From Gracilariopsis chorda (Eukaryota > Rhodophyta > Florideophyceae > Gracilariales > Gracilariaceae): a stretch of DNA of 64,000 nucleotides. Shown in pieces: positions 30,201 through 39,820 of this stretch; the first letter of the stretch is position 1, and every line of letters begins with the position of its first letter. The position numbers and the translations under genes were made by a program. The stretch lies in the NCBI GenBank assembly GCA_003194525.1, contig NBIV01000041.1, positions 124,001 through 188,000 on the forward strand, given 5' to 3'. Below the pieces are notes generated by a model that was not told the DNA's origin, made no database searches, and worked only from the letters and a program-made list of their open reading frames with translations.

Positions 30201-31708
30201 TTATAAAACTCCTTGCGCAAAAAAATCGGGCCCCGCGTAAATCGAGCTGTCTCCGTAACTGAGGAATCTGTAGTCGTGTCTGAGCGCATGTTCATAAATA
30301 GAAATCAGTTCGTTTGATTCACCTCCGTAAAACGCCGAGACGAGCATCAGCAGTGTCGATCGTGGTTGGTGAAAGTTAGTGATTAGAGCGTCAATCCTGC
30401 ATGTGTTGTTGACATAAAGACCGAGCACATGAGATGAAAGCAAGAGCTCATGTTAGTGACTACATGTAGCTGCGTGCGCTGCCATGTGTAGTTCTTGAAA
30501 GTAGCTTACGTCTTAAACGGGTATCCTGGAACAATTAGCAGCTTTGTGCTACCGTGGAGACTTCTAGTGGGCCCTCCAATCCATTCCAACACGGCTGAAA
30601 GTGCTTCTTCTGCAGGAGGAAGACTGAGATCAGCATCCATAGCTTCATACGGCTCCCATTGCCCAACACTTAAGGAATGAGAAAATCTGGAGTGTGGTTC
30701 TCGCATTAGACGGACCCCAAACCAGTACAAGCTTTCCATGGTTCGAACTGAAGTAGTGCCCTACACGAATAAAAGAGTTGTACGTTCCGAGTTAGCTCCC
30801 TGTGTTGAGTATTGTTAGTTGTTCGAAGTTAGCTACAAACGCACCACTGCCACAACCGGTGCTCCTTTTCGTATTTGCGACAAAACGTCGGCCACAGCAT
30901 GGCCAGAGACGGAGAGCGATTCCTCATGCATGTCATGTGTTCCCGCTATTGGAGTTTCGAGTTGTTGAAAGGTACCGATACCTATGTGGAGTATGATTTC
31001 TCGAGTTCTTATCCCTCGCCTTTGGATATCCTCCAAAAGCTGATCCGTGATATGTAAGCCAGCTGTAGGAGCGGCGACAGACCCATGTTCTGATGCGTAT
31101 ACAGTTTGGTAGTTTTGTCGATCTTCTTGTTGTGAACGTCTTCGCATGTACGGTGGCAATGGCGGGTTCCCCCGTTGGTCCAGAAATTCTGTCAACAGCA
31201 AAGTCTTGCACTGCGACGCACATTCGAAGCGAACAGTAGCTCGATTCTGGTCACGATCAATCACTCGTGCTGCAACGTCGCTCTGTGCATCAACCGAAAA
31301 ACGCAGTTCGTGGCCAACGCGAATGTTCTTCCCGCCCACTAACACTCGCCATTGTTGCGCGTGCAACGGTGAACACATTGCTCGCGCTGTCGTTTCTGAG
31401 AGGTGATTAAGGAGCAGTAATTCTGCTTTTCCGCCCGATGGTTTGAACATGTGCAATCTTGCTGGTATAACACGACTGGAATTGAGAATAAGGAGAGAGT
31501 TCTCTGGAATCAGATGAGGCAGTTGAGAAAAATTGGCATGCATTACTTGCTCATGTCGAGGAACGACGAGAAGCTTCGACGATGAGCGATTTTGGAGGGG
31601 TTTCGTTGCAATGCTAGACTGTGGAAGATCGTACGTGAACTGCTTAGTAAGAAGGGACTTCGCACGTTGCAAGGCCGAAGAAACCATTCTTGGCTGCAAG
31701 AGAGACAT
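30201..31708 (-). CDS. queA: S-adenosylmethionine:tRNA ribosyltransferase-isomerase QueA (3 exons)
   Basis: QueA makes epoxyqueuosine on tRNA from preQ1-tRNA and SAM. Exon 1 (30845-31708) has [50 protein letters not shown] and [11 protein letters not shown]. Exon 2 (30510-30760) opens [15 protein letters not shown], and exon 3 (30201-30396) has [19 protein letters not shown] and [10 protein letters not shown]. The introns are 84 bp (30761-30844, donor GTGCGT, acceptor TGTAG) and 113 bp (30397-30509, donor GTAAGC, acceptor ATGCAG); both junctions restore family motifs exactly. The product has about 436 residues against roughly 350 in most bacteria, because of about 45 N-terminal residues and an insert after TSVRTMESL containing VGQWEPYE. 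I recall that ESLYW/QWEPYE insert from Bacteroidetes-type QueA. Confidence 0.92.
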
Positions 31709-32344
31709 AGCGACTATGGATTCAGTTGTGTCGCGACGCTCCTGTGGAGATTCCTCGAGTCCGAGCCTTTACAATGCTTGTCGCCTTACTGACTCTCTGT
31801 TTCGAAAAGTGGTCTACACAGTTTTTACATCCCATGCATGCTGGTTAGGAAAGCGGACAACTGGCGTTTGCCTAAGACTCGAAATGCCCCCAGCCTCAAA
31901 ACGATACCGTTTTCAGGAGCAAGAGGTAGCGTACCGGCGGGAAGGGAAGGCTAGCTTGCTATCGTGCGCTCCTTGCAATGGTCGAAGAAGGAAAGTGCAT
32001 GTGATCTGAGCACAAGTCAAGTGCAAAGTCAAAGAGATGTTGGTAAGGCGGTTAAGGGTTAAGGGTTACCCGGGGGCATCCACGTCACACGTATGCATTG
32101 ACACGCACCGACTCCGCACCTTGACAGCGGCACACGCGGCGATATGCGGGGCTCTTCGAAATATTGAAAGGTCAACAGTTTGGCGAGCCCCAAACCAACG
32201 CGCTTTCTAACCAGTAAACAAAACGCACGTCAACGCCCCATCGCCAATCGTGGCGTCCTCAGGTGCACAAAGGCGTCAAGCGATGCCACCTTCCCGTTGC
32301 ATCGCGATGCCGACTTACGTATTAAGGAGCACCACCATATCGCA
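31709..32344. other. Divergent spacer between queA and the J-domain gene
   Basis: This stretch holds both promoters. A short run of GGGTTAA-like units lies at 32050-32070. In-frame sequence upstream of the J-domain ATG is open to about 32180 but begins at a TTG, so it may be leader or part of an unseen upstream exon. Confidence 0.4.
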
Positions 32345-32935
32345 ATGCCACGGTTTGATAGTCTCGCAACAAAGACCGGTGTTCCCACAGTGGAGGCATG
32401 GCGTGCTATAAAAGGTAAGAACGGCCGCACACCGTCATCACGTCTGTTCACAGATTTCAAAGTCTCTCCCAACATGGCTACACAACACTACATTCGTTTG
32501 GGCGTGAGGCCCCCCGTCACAAAGGCGCAGCTTGCTGCGGCGTACAGAGCGGCCGCACTGAAGCACCACCCTGACCGAGGCGGAAATGCCGCCGAGTTTG
32601 CCGCTCTCAATGAATCTTATCAGGTTCTATGTCGCCACAGCGGTGGCGGGGCGTACACTCCTGCGTCTTTACGTTCGTTTACAAATTCTACGCCCGGAGA
32701 TTCATCAGCGATATGGGGCATCATGGCATCTATTGTGCTCCCTACCGCAATTGGTATGGGTGTCGGAATCCGGATGATGTATGTTGGAGGGGAGAGGGAT
32801 GGACTGCGAGCAGGGGGCACTTCGAGACTTTTTTTAAGTGACACAACCGGAATCACAAAGTATTCAAACGATGCATCGTTCCCCACCATTTCATCCGACA
32901 GGCAGCGGCCTAAATCTGATGTCCCAACTCCCTGA
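32345..32935 (+). CDS. J-domain protein with following membrane segment
   Basis: From the ATG at 32345 the product has 196 residues. A J-domain lies at about residues 45-95: YIRLGVRPPVTKAQLAAAYR, then HHPDRGG with the essential HPD tripeptide, then FAALNESYQVL. It should stimulate an Hsp70. About 30 residues later comes one hydrophobic segment (WGIMASIVLPTAIGMGVGI), so the protein is probably membrane-anchored with the J-domain N-terminal. The N-terminal 40 residues are basic and could target an organelle. The order J-domain then membrane span differs from Pam18/Tim14, where the span precedes the J-domain. The last 45 bp of the coding sequence overlap the end of the PRMT7 gene on the other strand. 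Confidence 0.8.
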   Translation: MPRFDSLATKTGVPTVEAWRAIKGKNGRTPSSRLFTDFKVSPNMATQHYIRLGVRPPVTKAQLAAAYRAAALKHHPDRGGNAAEFAALNESYQVLCRHSGGGAYTPASLRSFTNSTPGDSSAIWGIMASIVLPTAIGMGVGIRMMYVGGERDGLRAGGTSRLFLSDTTGITKYSNDASFPTISSDRQRPKSDVPTP

Positions 32936-35116
32936 ACCTTCCATAAACTGGCTTCGTACCAGCAATCCACCAGCCCTGGCTACGTCTCGCTTCTCACCAG
33001 CAGTCAACCAAACCGTCTCGTATCGCTGAACGCGGCTGCACTCTTCTTCATCGTATTCGACCCAAACTGAAATCATTTCCACGTTGGCGTCCTTAACTGA
33101 CTTTACCTCCGTTTCCGCAACGCGGCAATAGGATTGTATATTAGAGAGTTCAATCTCATGCACGCATGTCCTCTCGCTCATAGTCTCATATGCATACTGA
33201 AAGAGCGGTAAAGAAATTGTTCTCTCGCTGTCCTCCCAATCTTCCCGCGCACAAACTCCTGCAAATAGAGTGTAGTTGAAACTGCAAACTTGACTGATAC
33301 AGTCGAAGTTGTTCTGCAACGTGCGAGGCTTTAGACTTAAGAGCTGAACGAAAATTCGCGCGACACAAGGAACAGTCTGGTACCCTTCACGAAGTACCTG
33401 TGAAGCTGCCCGAATCTGAATCATCAGATTTCCCAGCGTTGCTACTGGATACGAGCTCATCGCTCGTATATACGGTTCTGAAAGAATAACATCAAAAGGT
33501 TCCCAAGTTTCGTCCACCGATTTGCGTTCAATTGCCTGCGCAATTACTACAGACAACGGTGAATACTCAAACAAGCTAACGTTTTCACCCCTTTTCGACT
33601 TCTCTGCAATTTGACCAAAAACGAAAGAAGATACTTCGTCATCTTCTTCGGTGGAAACGACGTGAACTTTACAATCCACTTCCAAACCGACGGCCAATGC
33701 TGTGCACACACCACCATCACTAACATCAACGCACCTAACAACATCCCGTGAACCACTCGAGTTCGCCTTTGAGACCCGATAGATTGCTTTCTGTATTCGA
33801 TCTGAAAGGTTACGTAATCTTTGCAAGTCCCCTAACTGAAACAGGCGGTATGGGCTTTTTGAAACAATGTGAAGTCCGCATTTACAATGGACGTCTGTGA
33901 CCGATTCTCGTCCGTATGCAAATGACATACTTAACTCATTATGTTGAGCTGTTATGGTAATCACTTCCTTGTTCGCATCTTCTTCATTATACGAAAGCAG
34001 CGGGTAAACTACCGGAAGCCAATGGTCTTGCCAGTTTTCCACTCCAGGCCTCGTAGAATAGACAACTGTCCCATCGCCACAAAGATCCAGTTCCCACCAT
34101 GTCAAGACCACATCAGTTGTACCCGGCACTGTTTTCTGGACATCAATGGACTTTTTTCTATTTAGACAAGATGTGATCCCGCTTCCGGAGAAGTCGAATG
34201 TAAAGATCTCGAACGGATCCGAAACAAGGTCGTAGTCGTCACCGTTCAGAGCGTCCACATGGATTGGTATTCCGATACTGTTTCCCATACAGTTTGCCCC
34301 ATCCGCAGATCGGTGGATCGGGAATCCTCTGGGAAGCTTAAAGAAGCGAGAGAGAAAATCGCTCTTTACGAGGACACCAAACACTTTCGCCTTCGCTGGA
34401 ACTACTGTGGACTTCGATTGTAGTAAATGATTGTGTGCGTGCTGAATACTTTGCAGGCACCCTTCTCCAAGCAGCGCACTGTCAAATATTTCAGTAACAA
34501 GGATATCTGCCCTCGTGGGAATCAGTAGGCGTTCCCGATCAGCTCCGTATATCGGTAGCCCATTACCATCGACGTCAGGCACGTCGCTGACAGATAAATC
34601 GCTTCTTGCCTTCATCTCGTTCGAAGATGCCTCGTAAACAGTCACTTTTGACGTTAATCCATTATCCGCCACTATGCCCCTTGCAAGCCGAGCTAGGGCG
34701 CCAAACATCTCTATGGCATCAACGTGGGCAGCTCCCTTCGTGGCCGCGATCTTTGCTAGCAATCCGGTTCCCGTCCCTATATCAAGAACACGAGCTCCAG
34801 GATGTCTTTTCAATGCGCTATCTATTGCGTCAGTGTACTTTTCGCATCGTGCTTGGTCTCGTAGCATTGAAATCATTTGAGACTTGGCGATTGCTTCTGA
34901 CATTAGGACTTCGTTCCTATCCTGTGGTTGACTAACCATCATAAGACCCCCAGCCTCTGGGTTCTGGACTGCTCGAAGCAAGAAGAAGTTTCCCTCACCA
35001 TCAGATGTGAGCAGTGATTCGTGTAATGAAACACCATGCATCGCTTCTGGAACACTTATAGCGTCCACTTTTTCGTTTCCAGAAGAGGCAAGAGCGCCAT
35101 CGAATTTGTCTCCCAT
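32891..35116 (-). CDS. PRMT7: Protein arginine methyltransferase 7-like
   Basis: The product has 741 residues, starting at the ATG at 35114-35116 (the frame upstream begins only at a TTG). Two methyltransferase-like halves are arranged as in PRMT7. The first half has SAM motif I VLDIGTGTGLLAKIAA at about residues 109-124. Its TEIFDSALLGEGCL at about 206-219 matches the PRMT7 double-E loop (TELFDTELIGEG), and QHAHNHLL follows. The second half has a VRCVDVSDGGVCTALAVGL motif and DVILSEPYIRAM but appears divergent in its SAM-binding glycines, as in other PRMT7 proteins. PRMT7 makes monomethylarginine on histones and splicing proteins. The 3' end overlaps the J-domain gene tail-to-tail by 45 bp. 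Confidence 0.9.
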   Translation of the reverse strand: MGDKFDGALASSGNEKVDAISVPEAMHGVSLHESLLTSDGEGNFFLLRAVQNPEAGGLMMVSQPQDRNEVLMSEAIAKSQMISMLRDQARCEKYTDAIDSALKRHPGARVLDIGTGTGLLAKIAATKGAAHVDAIEMFGALARLARGIVADNGLTSKVTVYEASSNEMKARSDLSVSDVPDVDGNGLPIYGADRERLLIPTRADILVTEIFDSALLGEGCLQSIQHAHNHLLQSKSTVVPAKAKVFGVLVKSDFLSRFFKLPRGFPIHRSADGANCMGNSIGIPIHVDALNGDDYDLVSDPFEIFTFDFSGSGITSCLNRKKSIDVQKTVPGTTDVVLTWWELDLCGDGTVVYSTRPGVENWQDHWLPVVYPLLSYNEEDANKEVITITAQHNELSMSFAYGRESVTDVHCKCGLHIVSKSPYRLFQLGDLQRLRNLSDRIQKAIYRVSKANSSGSRDVVRCVDVSDGGVCTALAVGLEVDCKVHVVSTEEDDEVSSFVFGQIAEKSKRGENVSLFEYSPLSVVIAQAIERKSVDETWEPFDVILSEPYIRAMSSYPVATLGNLMIQIRAASQVLREGYQTVPCVARIFVQLLSLKPRTLQNNFDCISQVCSFNYTLFAGVCAREDWEDSERTISLPLFQYAYETMSERTCVHEIELSNIQSYCRVAETEVKSVKDANVEMISVWVEYDEEECSRVQRYETVWLTAGEKRDVARAGGLLVRSQFMEGSGSWDIRFRPLPVG

Positions 35117-36745
35117 GACTACCAATCTCAACTTTCGAACCCGAGCGTAAATGGATAATATCTAACAGGCTTCGATCTTCAATGTTTGATTTCAGCCATC
35201 TCTCAATCTTAAGACTGTTGTATGCTCTTCAACTTCCACACATGGGCTTCTGCGAAGAACTACGAGAATTCTAACAAAAGACCACTGGTTTGAGGATCAA
35301 GACCAGCTGCTGGTATCTATCCTCGGAACCCTGTTATCACTAGGACAGCTGTTCGCGGCGGAGGGAACCCGTTCTACACTGGTACCTTAGTTCTGGTGCC
35401 AAACGGTGTGCACTGCACACCGTTTGGCACAAGAACAATGCGTGCACAGTGTGCACGCTTTGAACCCGGTAACCCTTATCTTGGGTAACCCAGTTTTATT
35501 ACCTCGGGTAACCCTTATGATTTCATCTTCTCCGCAGCACGAACCGCGAATTTTCCGCTTCGTCTTTCGGATGATATGATATGCCCTGCATCCCACCTTC
35601 AGTCCCTCCGGTTAATTCTTGGGTCCGTCGAGTTGTTCTTCTTGGAGTGCAGTTAAAAAAGATGCGGTTTTCCAAAAGCTGCATCCTACTACCGCTGACA
35701 CTGTACACAATGTTTTTGCGCCCTGCAGAGTAGATTCAACCTTAGAACCTCACATTTCGTCAGCAAAGAGAAAGAGGAATGCATTCCCACGTACCAGACA
35801 CTTTGTAGGTTTCTCCATGGGGAACTCTTCGAATCTTTCAGATGCATGCTATGACTATCAACCTCTTTGCTTTCAACTGGTGTATAACTTTACACCCTAA
35901 GATGCCCGTTGTGTTTCAGCACACAAGCAACAATCTCTCCGAAGTGTTGGTTGATTGTCAGCGCGTGTACCTAAAGAACAAAACATACGAAAACCATCTT
36001 TCTTGCTAGCTAAGCTTAAGACAGGAACTCGTGCTTCAAGATCAGAGCGTGGTGCATCTGACTTTGTGGCCCTCGTACACGCTTTCATGTAAAGCTAGTG
36101 CTAGACAATCATACCTAGAGAAGTTTTCGACATGAACTTCCGAACTACATGCAGCAGCGGGTCACTTCGACGGCTGTGAAATTTCCAATAGTGTCCAACG
36201 TCCGTTTGTCGAGACACTGGTGCGAATGCTGTAGACTTCGAAGAGTGACGTGAATGTAACTTGTAATGCTTTACCTTTTCTTTCATGCTGGTCATAAGTG
36301 AGACAGGATTGCTTCATGTACCGTGGTACATGCACGGGCACTCGTTTTGAAAAGACAGACATCCCGCCTCATTTAAGTTGTATGGTAAAAGGAGATAGTC
36401 ACCGAGCGCCGTTCCTGCAATCAAAACACGGCGCTTTGACCTGGAAGCAGAGGAGATCACCCCGCAGGTTGGATATGACAACAAACGACTTCATCCAGCT
36501 GTTTGGAGAGAGTGTGCTGACACAGGACGTTAAAACATTCAAACATGTCGGTGAGTCAGTCTTCGCGGATGTCGGATTTCTCGAGCGTGCACTTAAGACA
36601 GGGATCGATCTCTTGTCCAGGCAATCCTGCATATTTGACGCGCCTTGAAACGATTTGAGCTTCTTTTCAGCAGACAATTAACCTTCATTGTTGGTGACCA
36701 AGTGTTCATTCTCATCTTGTGGATTGAGTAAGTTTAGAAAACAAC
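35117..36745. other. Intergenic, with hairpins and GGTAACCC motifs
   Basis: This is the divergent upstream region of PRMT7 and the nucleotidyltransferase. It holds a double hairpin (35391-35458), followed by three GGTAACCC-containing units at about 35468-35516, two of them extended to GGTAACCCTTAT. The frame at 36298-36648 starts at GTG and has no domain; it is not called. Nothing else was recognised. Confidence 0.45.
35391..35458. repeat. Double hairpin: two adjacent inverted repeats
   Basis: Arms of 22 nt (35391-35412 and 35414-35435) pair with one mismatch around a single central base. A second inverted repeat with perfect 8-nt arms (35440-35447 and 35451-35458) follows within 5 nt. The plan is like that at 9049-9165 and near 48548, but the sequences differ. 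Confidence 0.8.
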
Positions 36746-37828
36746 ATGGTAGCCGGGCTTAATATCATCATTCCAATGGCAGGCCTTGGAAGTCGTTACT
36801 CCAAGGTAGGTTACAAAGTTCCGAAACCTCTTGTGAAGATTCTTGCTTGCCCCATGATTGTTTGGGTCTTGCGCCATGTCTCTATAAGAGAAGAAGATAA
36901 GATTTTTCTTGCCGTGCGAAAGGAGGTAGATTCGAAGTATGGAGTATCTCAAATGCTCAAACGAGAGTTCCCAAAGTTTAATATAGTACCCATTCGACTC
37001 CGAGACAGAACCCGAGGTGCAGCTGAAACTCTTGCATTAGTTCTTGCCTGTATGGATCAAGAAGACCTTCTACGGCCCACTCTGTCTTTGGATTGTGATA
37101 CAATCTACTTTGAAGACGTCGTTGACTATTTTCGCATGGTCTCCTTAAGGTTATCACCTGGTTGCGGGATCTGTGCGTGCTTTAAAGATCTGGGTAAGAT
37201 TCCCATGTATTCATACATCAGGACCGATTTCGACAAGGATGGTCAGGTTATGGCAATCGCAGAAAAGAAAAAGATTTCAAACCTGGCGAATACCGGAGCT
37301 TATGGCTTTCCTTCCGCACGCACTCTAGATGTGTATCTTAGACGCTTGTTGAAGAAGCCCGTTCCAGCCATAGGAGAGTACTACATATCAGCGGTAATCG
37401 CTGATATGATACAAGACGGAATCAAGTTCCTTCCTCTGCTGGTTAACACCTTTCAATGCGTTGGAACTCCTGATCAGCTTCTGGAATTCTTAAGTGCTGC
37501 AAAGAAAAGCATTGAACTACTCAGTTTGTTGTCGATTCCAAAGAAGATATTGGTATTTGACGTTGAGTCTATACATGCACTTTCGAATCGGACTACTCTT
37601 AGCTTGGCTCAGTTGCAAAAGTATATTCCGGAGAGCTCAAAGAAGATTTTACAAGGTCTAAGAAACGTAGGATACACCATAACCCTCAGCATGAAAAGTG
37701 GGTTTTGCCCGCATGTCACTGCTGTGAAGGACTTTAGATTCGTCGGACTTGCAGAAAGACGGCTTGCACAGGCCGAAGACCGCTTCTTCCCTTTGGATCA
37801 CACCCTACCTCTCGCTGTAGGTTACTGA
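36746..37828 (+). CDS. Sugar nucleotidyltransferase with degenerate HAD-like tail
   Basis: The product has 360 residues. Residues 5-235 form a nucleotidyltransferase domain: IIIPMAGLGSRY and YKVPKPLVKI give the nucleotide- and sugar-phosphate-binding signature, and LSLDCDTIYF near 112-121 holds the metal-binding Asp. Such enzymes make NDP-sugars from sugar-1-phosphates for polysaccharide synthesis; the substrate is unknown. The C-terminal part (about 265-345) resembles the HAD domain that follows this transferase in bacterial capsule loci: KKILVFDVES, then LQGLRNVGYTITLSM. The second catalytic Asp of the DxD motif is absent (DVES), and the domain ends early, so it is unlikely to be an active phosphatase. 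Single exon with the start ATG at 36746. Confidence 0.85.
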   Translation: MVAGLNIIIPMAGLGSRYSKVGYKVPKPLVKILACPMIVWVLRHVSIREEDKIFLAVRKEVDSKYGVSQMLKREFPKFNIVPIRLRDRTRGAAETLALVLACMDQEDLLRPTLSLDCDTIYFEDVVDYFRMVSLRLSPGCGICACFKDLGKIPMYSYIRTDFDKDGQVMAIAEKKKISNLANTGAYGFPSARTLDVYLRRLLKKPVPAIGEYYISAVIADMIQDGIKFLPLLVNTFQCVGTPDQLLEFLSAAKKSIELLSLLSIPKKILVFDVESIHALSNRTTLSLAQLQKYIPESSKKILQGLRNVGYTITLSMKSGFCPHVTAVKDFRFVGLAERRLAQAEDRFFPLDHTLPLAVGY

Positions 37829-38264
37829 CACTCAGGGACCCACAAGTTGACTGAAGTTGAGAGAAGTTAATGGTAATCATTCTATGTACCTTGAACCAAA
37901 CTCACCTTGTCGTGGGAAGGGAGCCCGATGAACCGTGTACCTTCCAGGGCTTGGACAGTATATTGCATAGCAATAGCATTGCAATATGATCATTAAACTT
38001 GAACTCTTTTGCTTCTTCTTGACCTCCGATTTGAATCCATATCCACCGGAACCATTAACTGTTCCTCTAAAGGCTGTCACAATGAAGAAACCTCCCCCAT
38101 CTATGCCGACAAACAACACTTTTTTGGTGCTCAAAACAACACACGCAGGTCTATTGCCGGTTCACAGGGGCAATAGAGCGGAGAAAGAACGCGAACTCTG
38201 ACTCGGGTCAGCAGCTGTAGCAGTAGTTTACTGATGCGACTAATGGTTTCTCTCCTACGTAGAC

Positions 38265-38680
38265 TAACAAGAATATCCGACCCGGGAGGTCGTTAAACTC
38301 GCCCAAGCAACCGGTCAGCTTGCCAGTTGCCCTCGCGGACCTGGGTGAATAGTCTTGAAAAGTCACCCGCGTAACTGCACGTACGCAGTCGGTCACGGGC
38401 CCGCTACCGGAAGAAGATCCAGCCGCTGTTTCCCTGAATTTTTCCCTCGAAGGAAGAGCTCCAAAGGAGCCTCTGGACCGGGGTTTTTTCCAGGGTTTTC
38501 TCGGAGGATCTACACTTGGATCAGACGCCGCAGCAGGTTACGCGCCGGTTCTTACCCCCGATCTTGCCGCTGAAATGAGGATTGGGCGGAAAGGATGTCG
38601 TCAATGGTTTCTTGGCGGCCAACGTGGTACATGCGAATCGCCTTGTCGTGGTGTGCCCCTTACCCGAGGACCTCTAGAGG
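38265..38680 (-). repeat. Dispersed repeat family, copy B
   Basis: The reverse complement reproduces copy A (19725-20115) block for block: the GGGGCACACCACGACAAGGCG segment, an AAGAAACCAT segment, the GAGCTCTTCCTTCG segment, CGTGACCGACTGCGT, and GCGAGTTTAACGACCTCCCGGG. It is the best preserved of the copies seen here. The first block keeps a short open frame on the minus strand, so the family may descend from a coding element. Confidence 0.7.
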
Positions 38681-39414
38681 TTGAATGAAATGGTGGAATG
38701 AAGAAGGCAACAGTCCTCGGAAACGAAACGATTCTGCGGTTGAACACGCCTAGACACCTAATGCATTCTTAGTATAGTAGTAACCCAGTGTGTGTAGCAC
38801 GACTCCGGGTTGTAGCTAATAGCTATCGTACGAAGAACGCGTTATAGGTTGTAGGGGTCCTTAGCAAACCCCCGGGCTAACATAGAATTGATGTTACTCG
38901 TTCGTAAACAGAGAGAGAGAGCAAGAATACGACTACGTCCTCTTCTCTATGGAACGAGTGTCTACACAGTGTAGCTAGTATTTCTTAGCAGCGACGGTTA
39001 CTCGACAAAGAGGTAAAGGGTTACAGTCGTAAACAGTACCAAAGGTACTGGACAGTAAAGATGCGACGCAGATACGATAAGCATATCGGATCATTTCGCG
39101 ATGCGCGATGGTGTAGTCTTGAGAATCAGGATTTACGATACTAGTCACTATGCTTCGGAAACTATTGCAATGGGGGATCACACAAGAGCTGCCGGGGAAC
39201 CCTAGAGCTCAGAGCACTTGCAGTTCCACCCGTTGAGGAGTGCTGACCTTCAGAAGAGACCGCAGAACACTATGAAGATACGCCGGATGAGGAAGCCAAA
39301 TGGAGATGCAGTTGGGTCTATTAGGGGAATTTAGCCGTTGAGTAGATGATTAGCCTTCTACTTCTTCTAGAAAGTTACTACCGCTGCCTCGGAATCAGAG
39401 TCAAGTGCCCGTAG

Positions 39415-39448
<34 letters not shown>

Positions 39449-39454
39449 CACACA

Positions 39455-39485
<31 letters not shown>
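39415..39485. repeat. (CA)n microsatellite
   Basis: An almost pure AC dinucleotide tract of about 70 bp, interrupted twice by an extra C. A short CCCACCCACCCAC tract lies 260 bp downstream. Confidence 0.95.
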
Positions 39486-39499
39486 ACAGGAAGGGCTTT

Positions 39500-39760
39500 T
39501 GTCCGCTTGAATGCAGTCTCAATATACATAATAGTATAGATCATTTCGTTCTCAGAGGTAGCCGTAGAGCGACATGTCGACGAAGAGAGCTTTTTCCTCT
39601 TCGAGAAAGGCAAGGCTCGAAGTCGAATTATTAGCACGAATATGGCTAGAAAAGTTACTGGCTTATCTGGATAGAGGGGGGTTCTTCTTTGATCAGTCCC
39701 TACCGCAGTCTTAGAATGAGGGACACGAATCCAGATAAGCACCCACCCACCCACATACAC
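39500..39760 (+). mobile_element. LINE-type retrotransposon 3'-end fragment
   Basis: The plus strand reads NSIDHFVLRGSRRATCRRREL followed by LRERQGSKSN, the C-terminal His/Cys region of LINE reverse transcriptases (pattern: HF-L-C, then R-R-EL). The same peptide recurs in the fragments near 54920 and 56640. The 3' flank also recurs near 55085-55175 and contains a stem (TTATCTGGAT / ATCCAGATAA) at 39663-39741. It is only a 5'-truncated end. Confidence 0.65.
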
Positions 39761-39820
39761 TCAACAAGAACAATTGTTCTTTGCATATATAGACAGTGTC
39801 CCTACTTCTGAGGCAACGCT

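Noticed and set aside
32180-32344. N-terminal extension of the J-domain protein
   Set aside because: The frame begins at TTG, not ATG. It was kept out of the CDS, though an upstream exon cannot be excluded.
35117-35131. Five extra N-terminal residues on PRMT7
   Set aside because: The frame begins at TTG; the first ATG is at 35114-35116. The same reasoning moved the starts of AspRS (to 48345) and the SDR gene (to 41519).
36298-36648. 116-residue plus-strand frame before the nucleotidyltransferase
   Set aside because: It starts at GTG, has no domain, and its complement is also open.
39415-39485. Possible CRISPR-like or minisatellite array
   Set aside because: It is a simple CA dinucleotide tract with no spacer structure.
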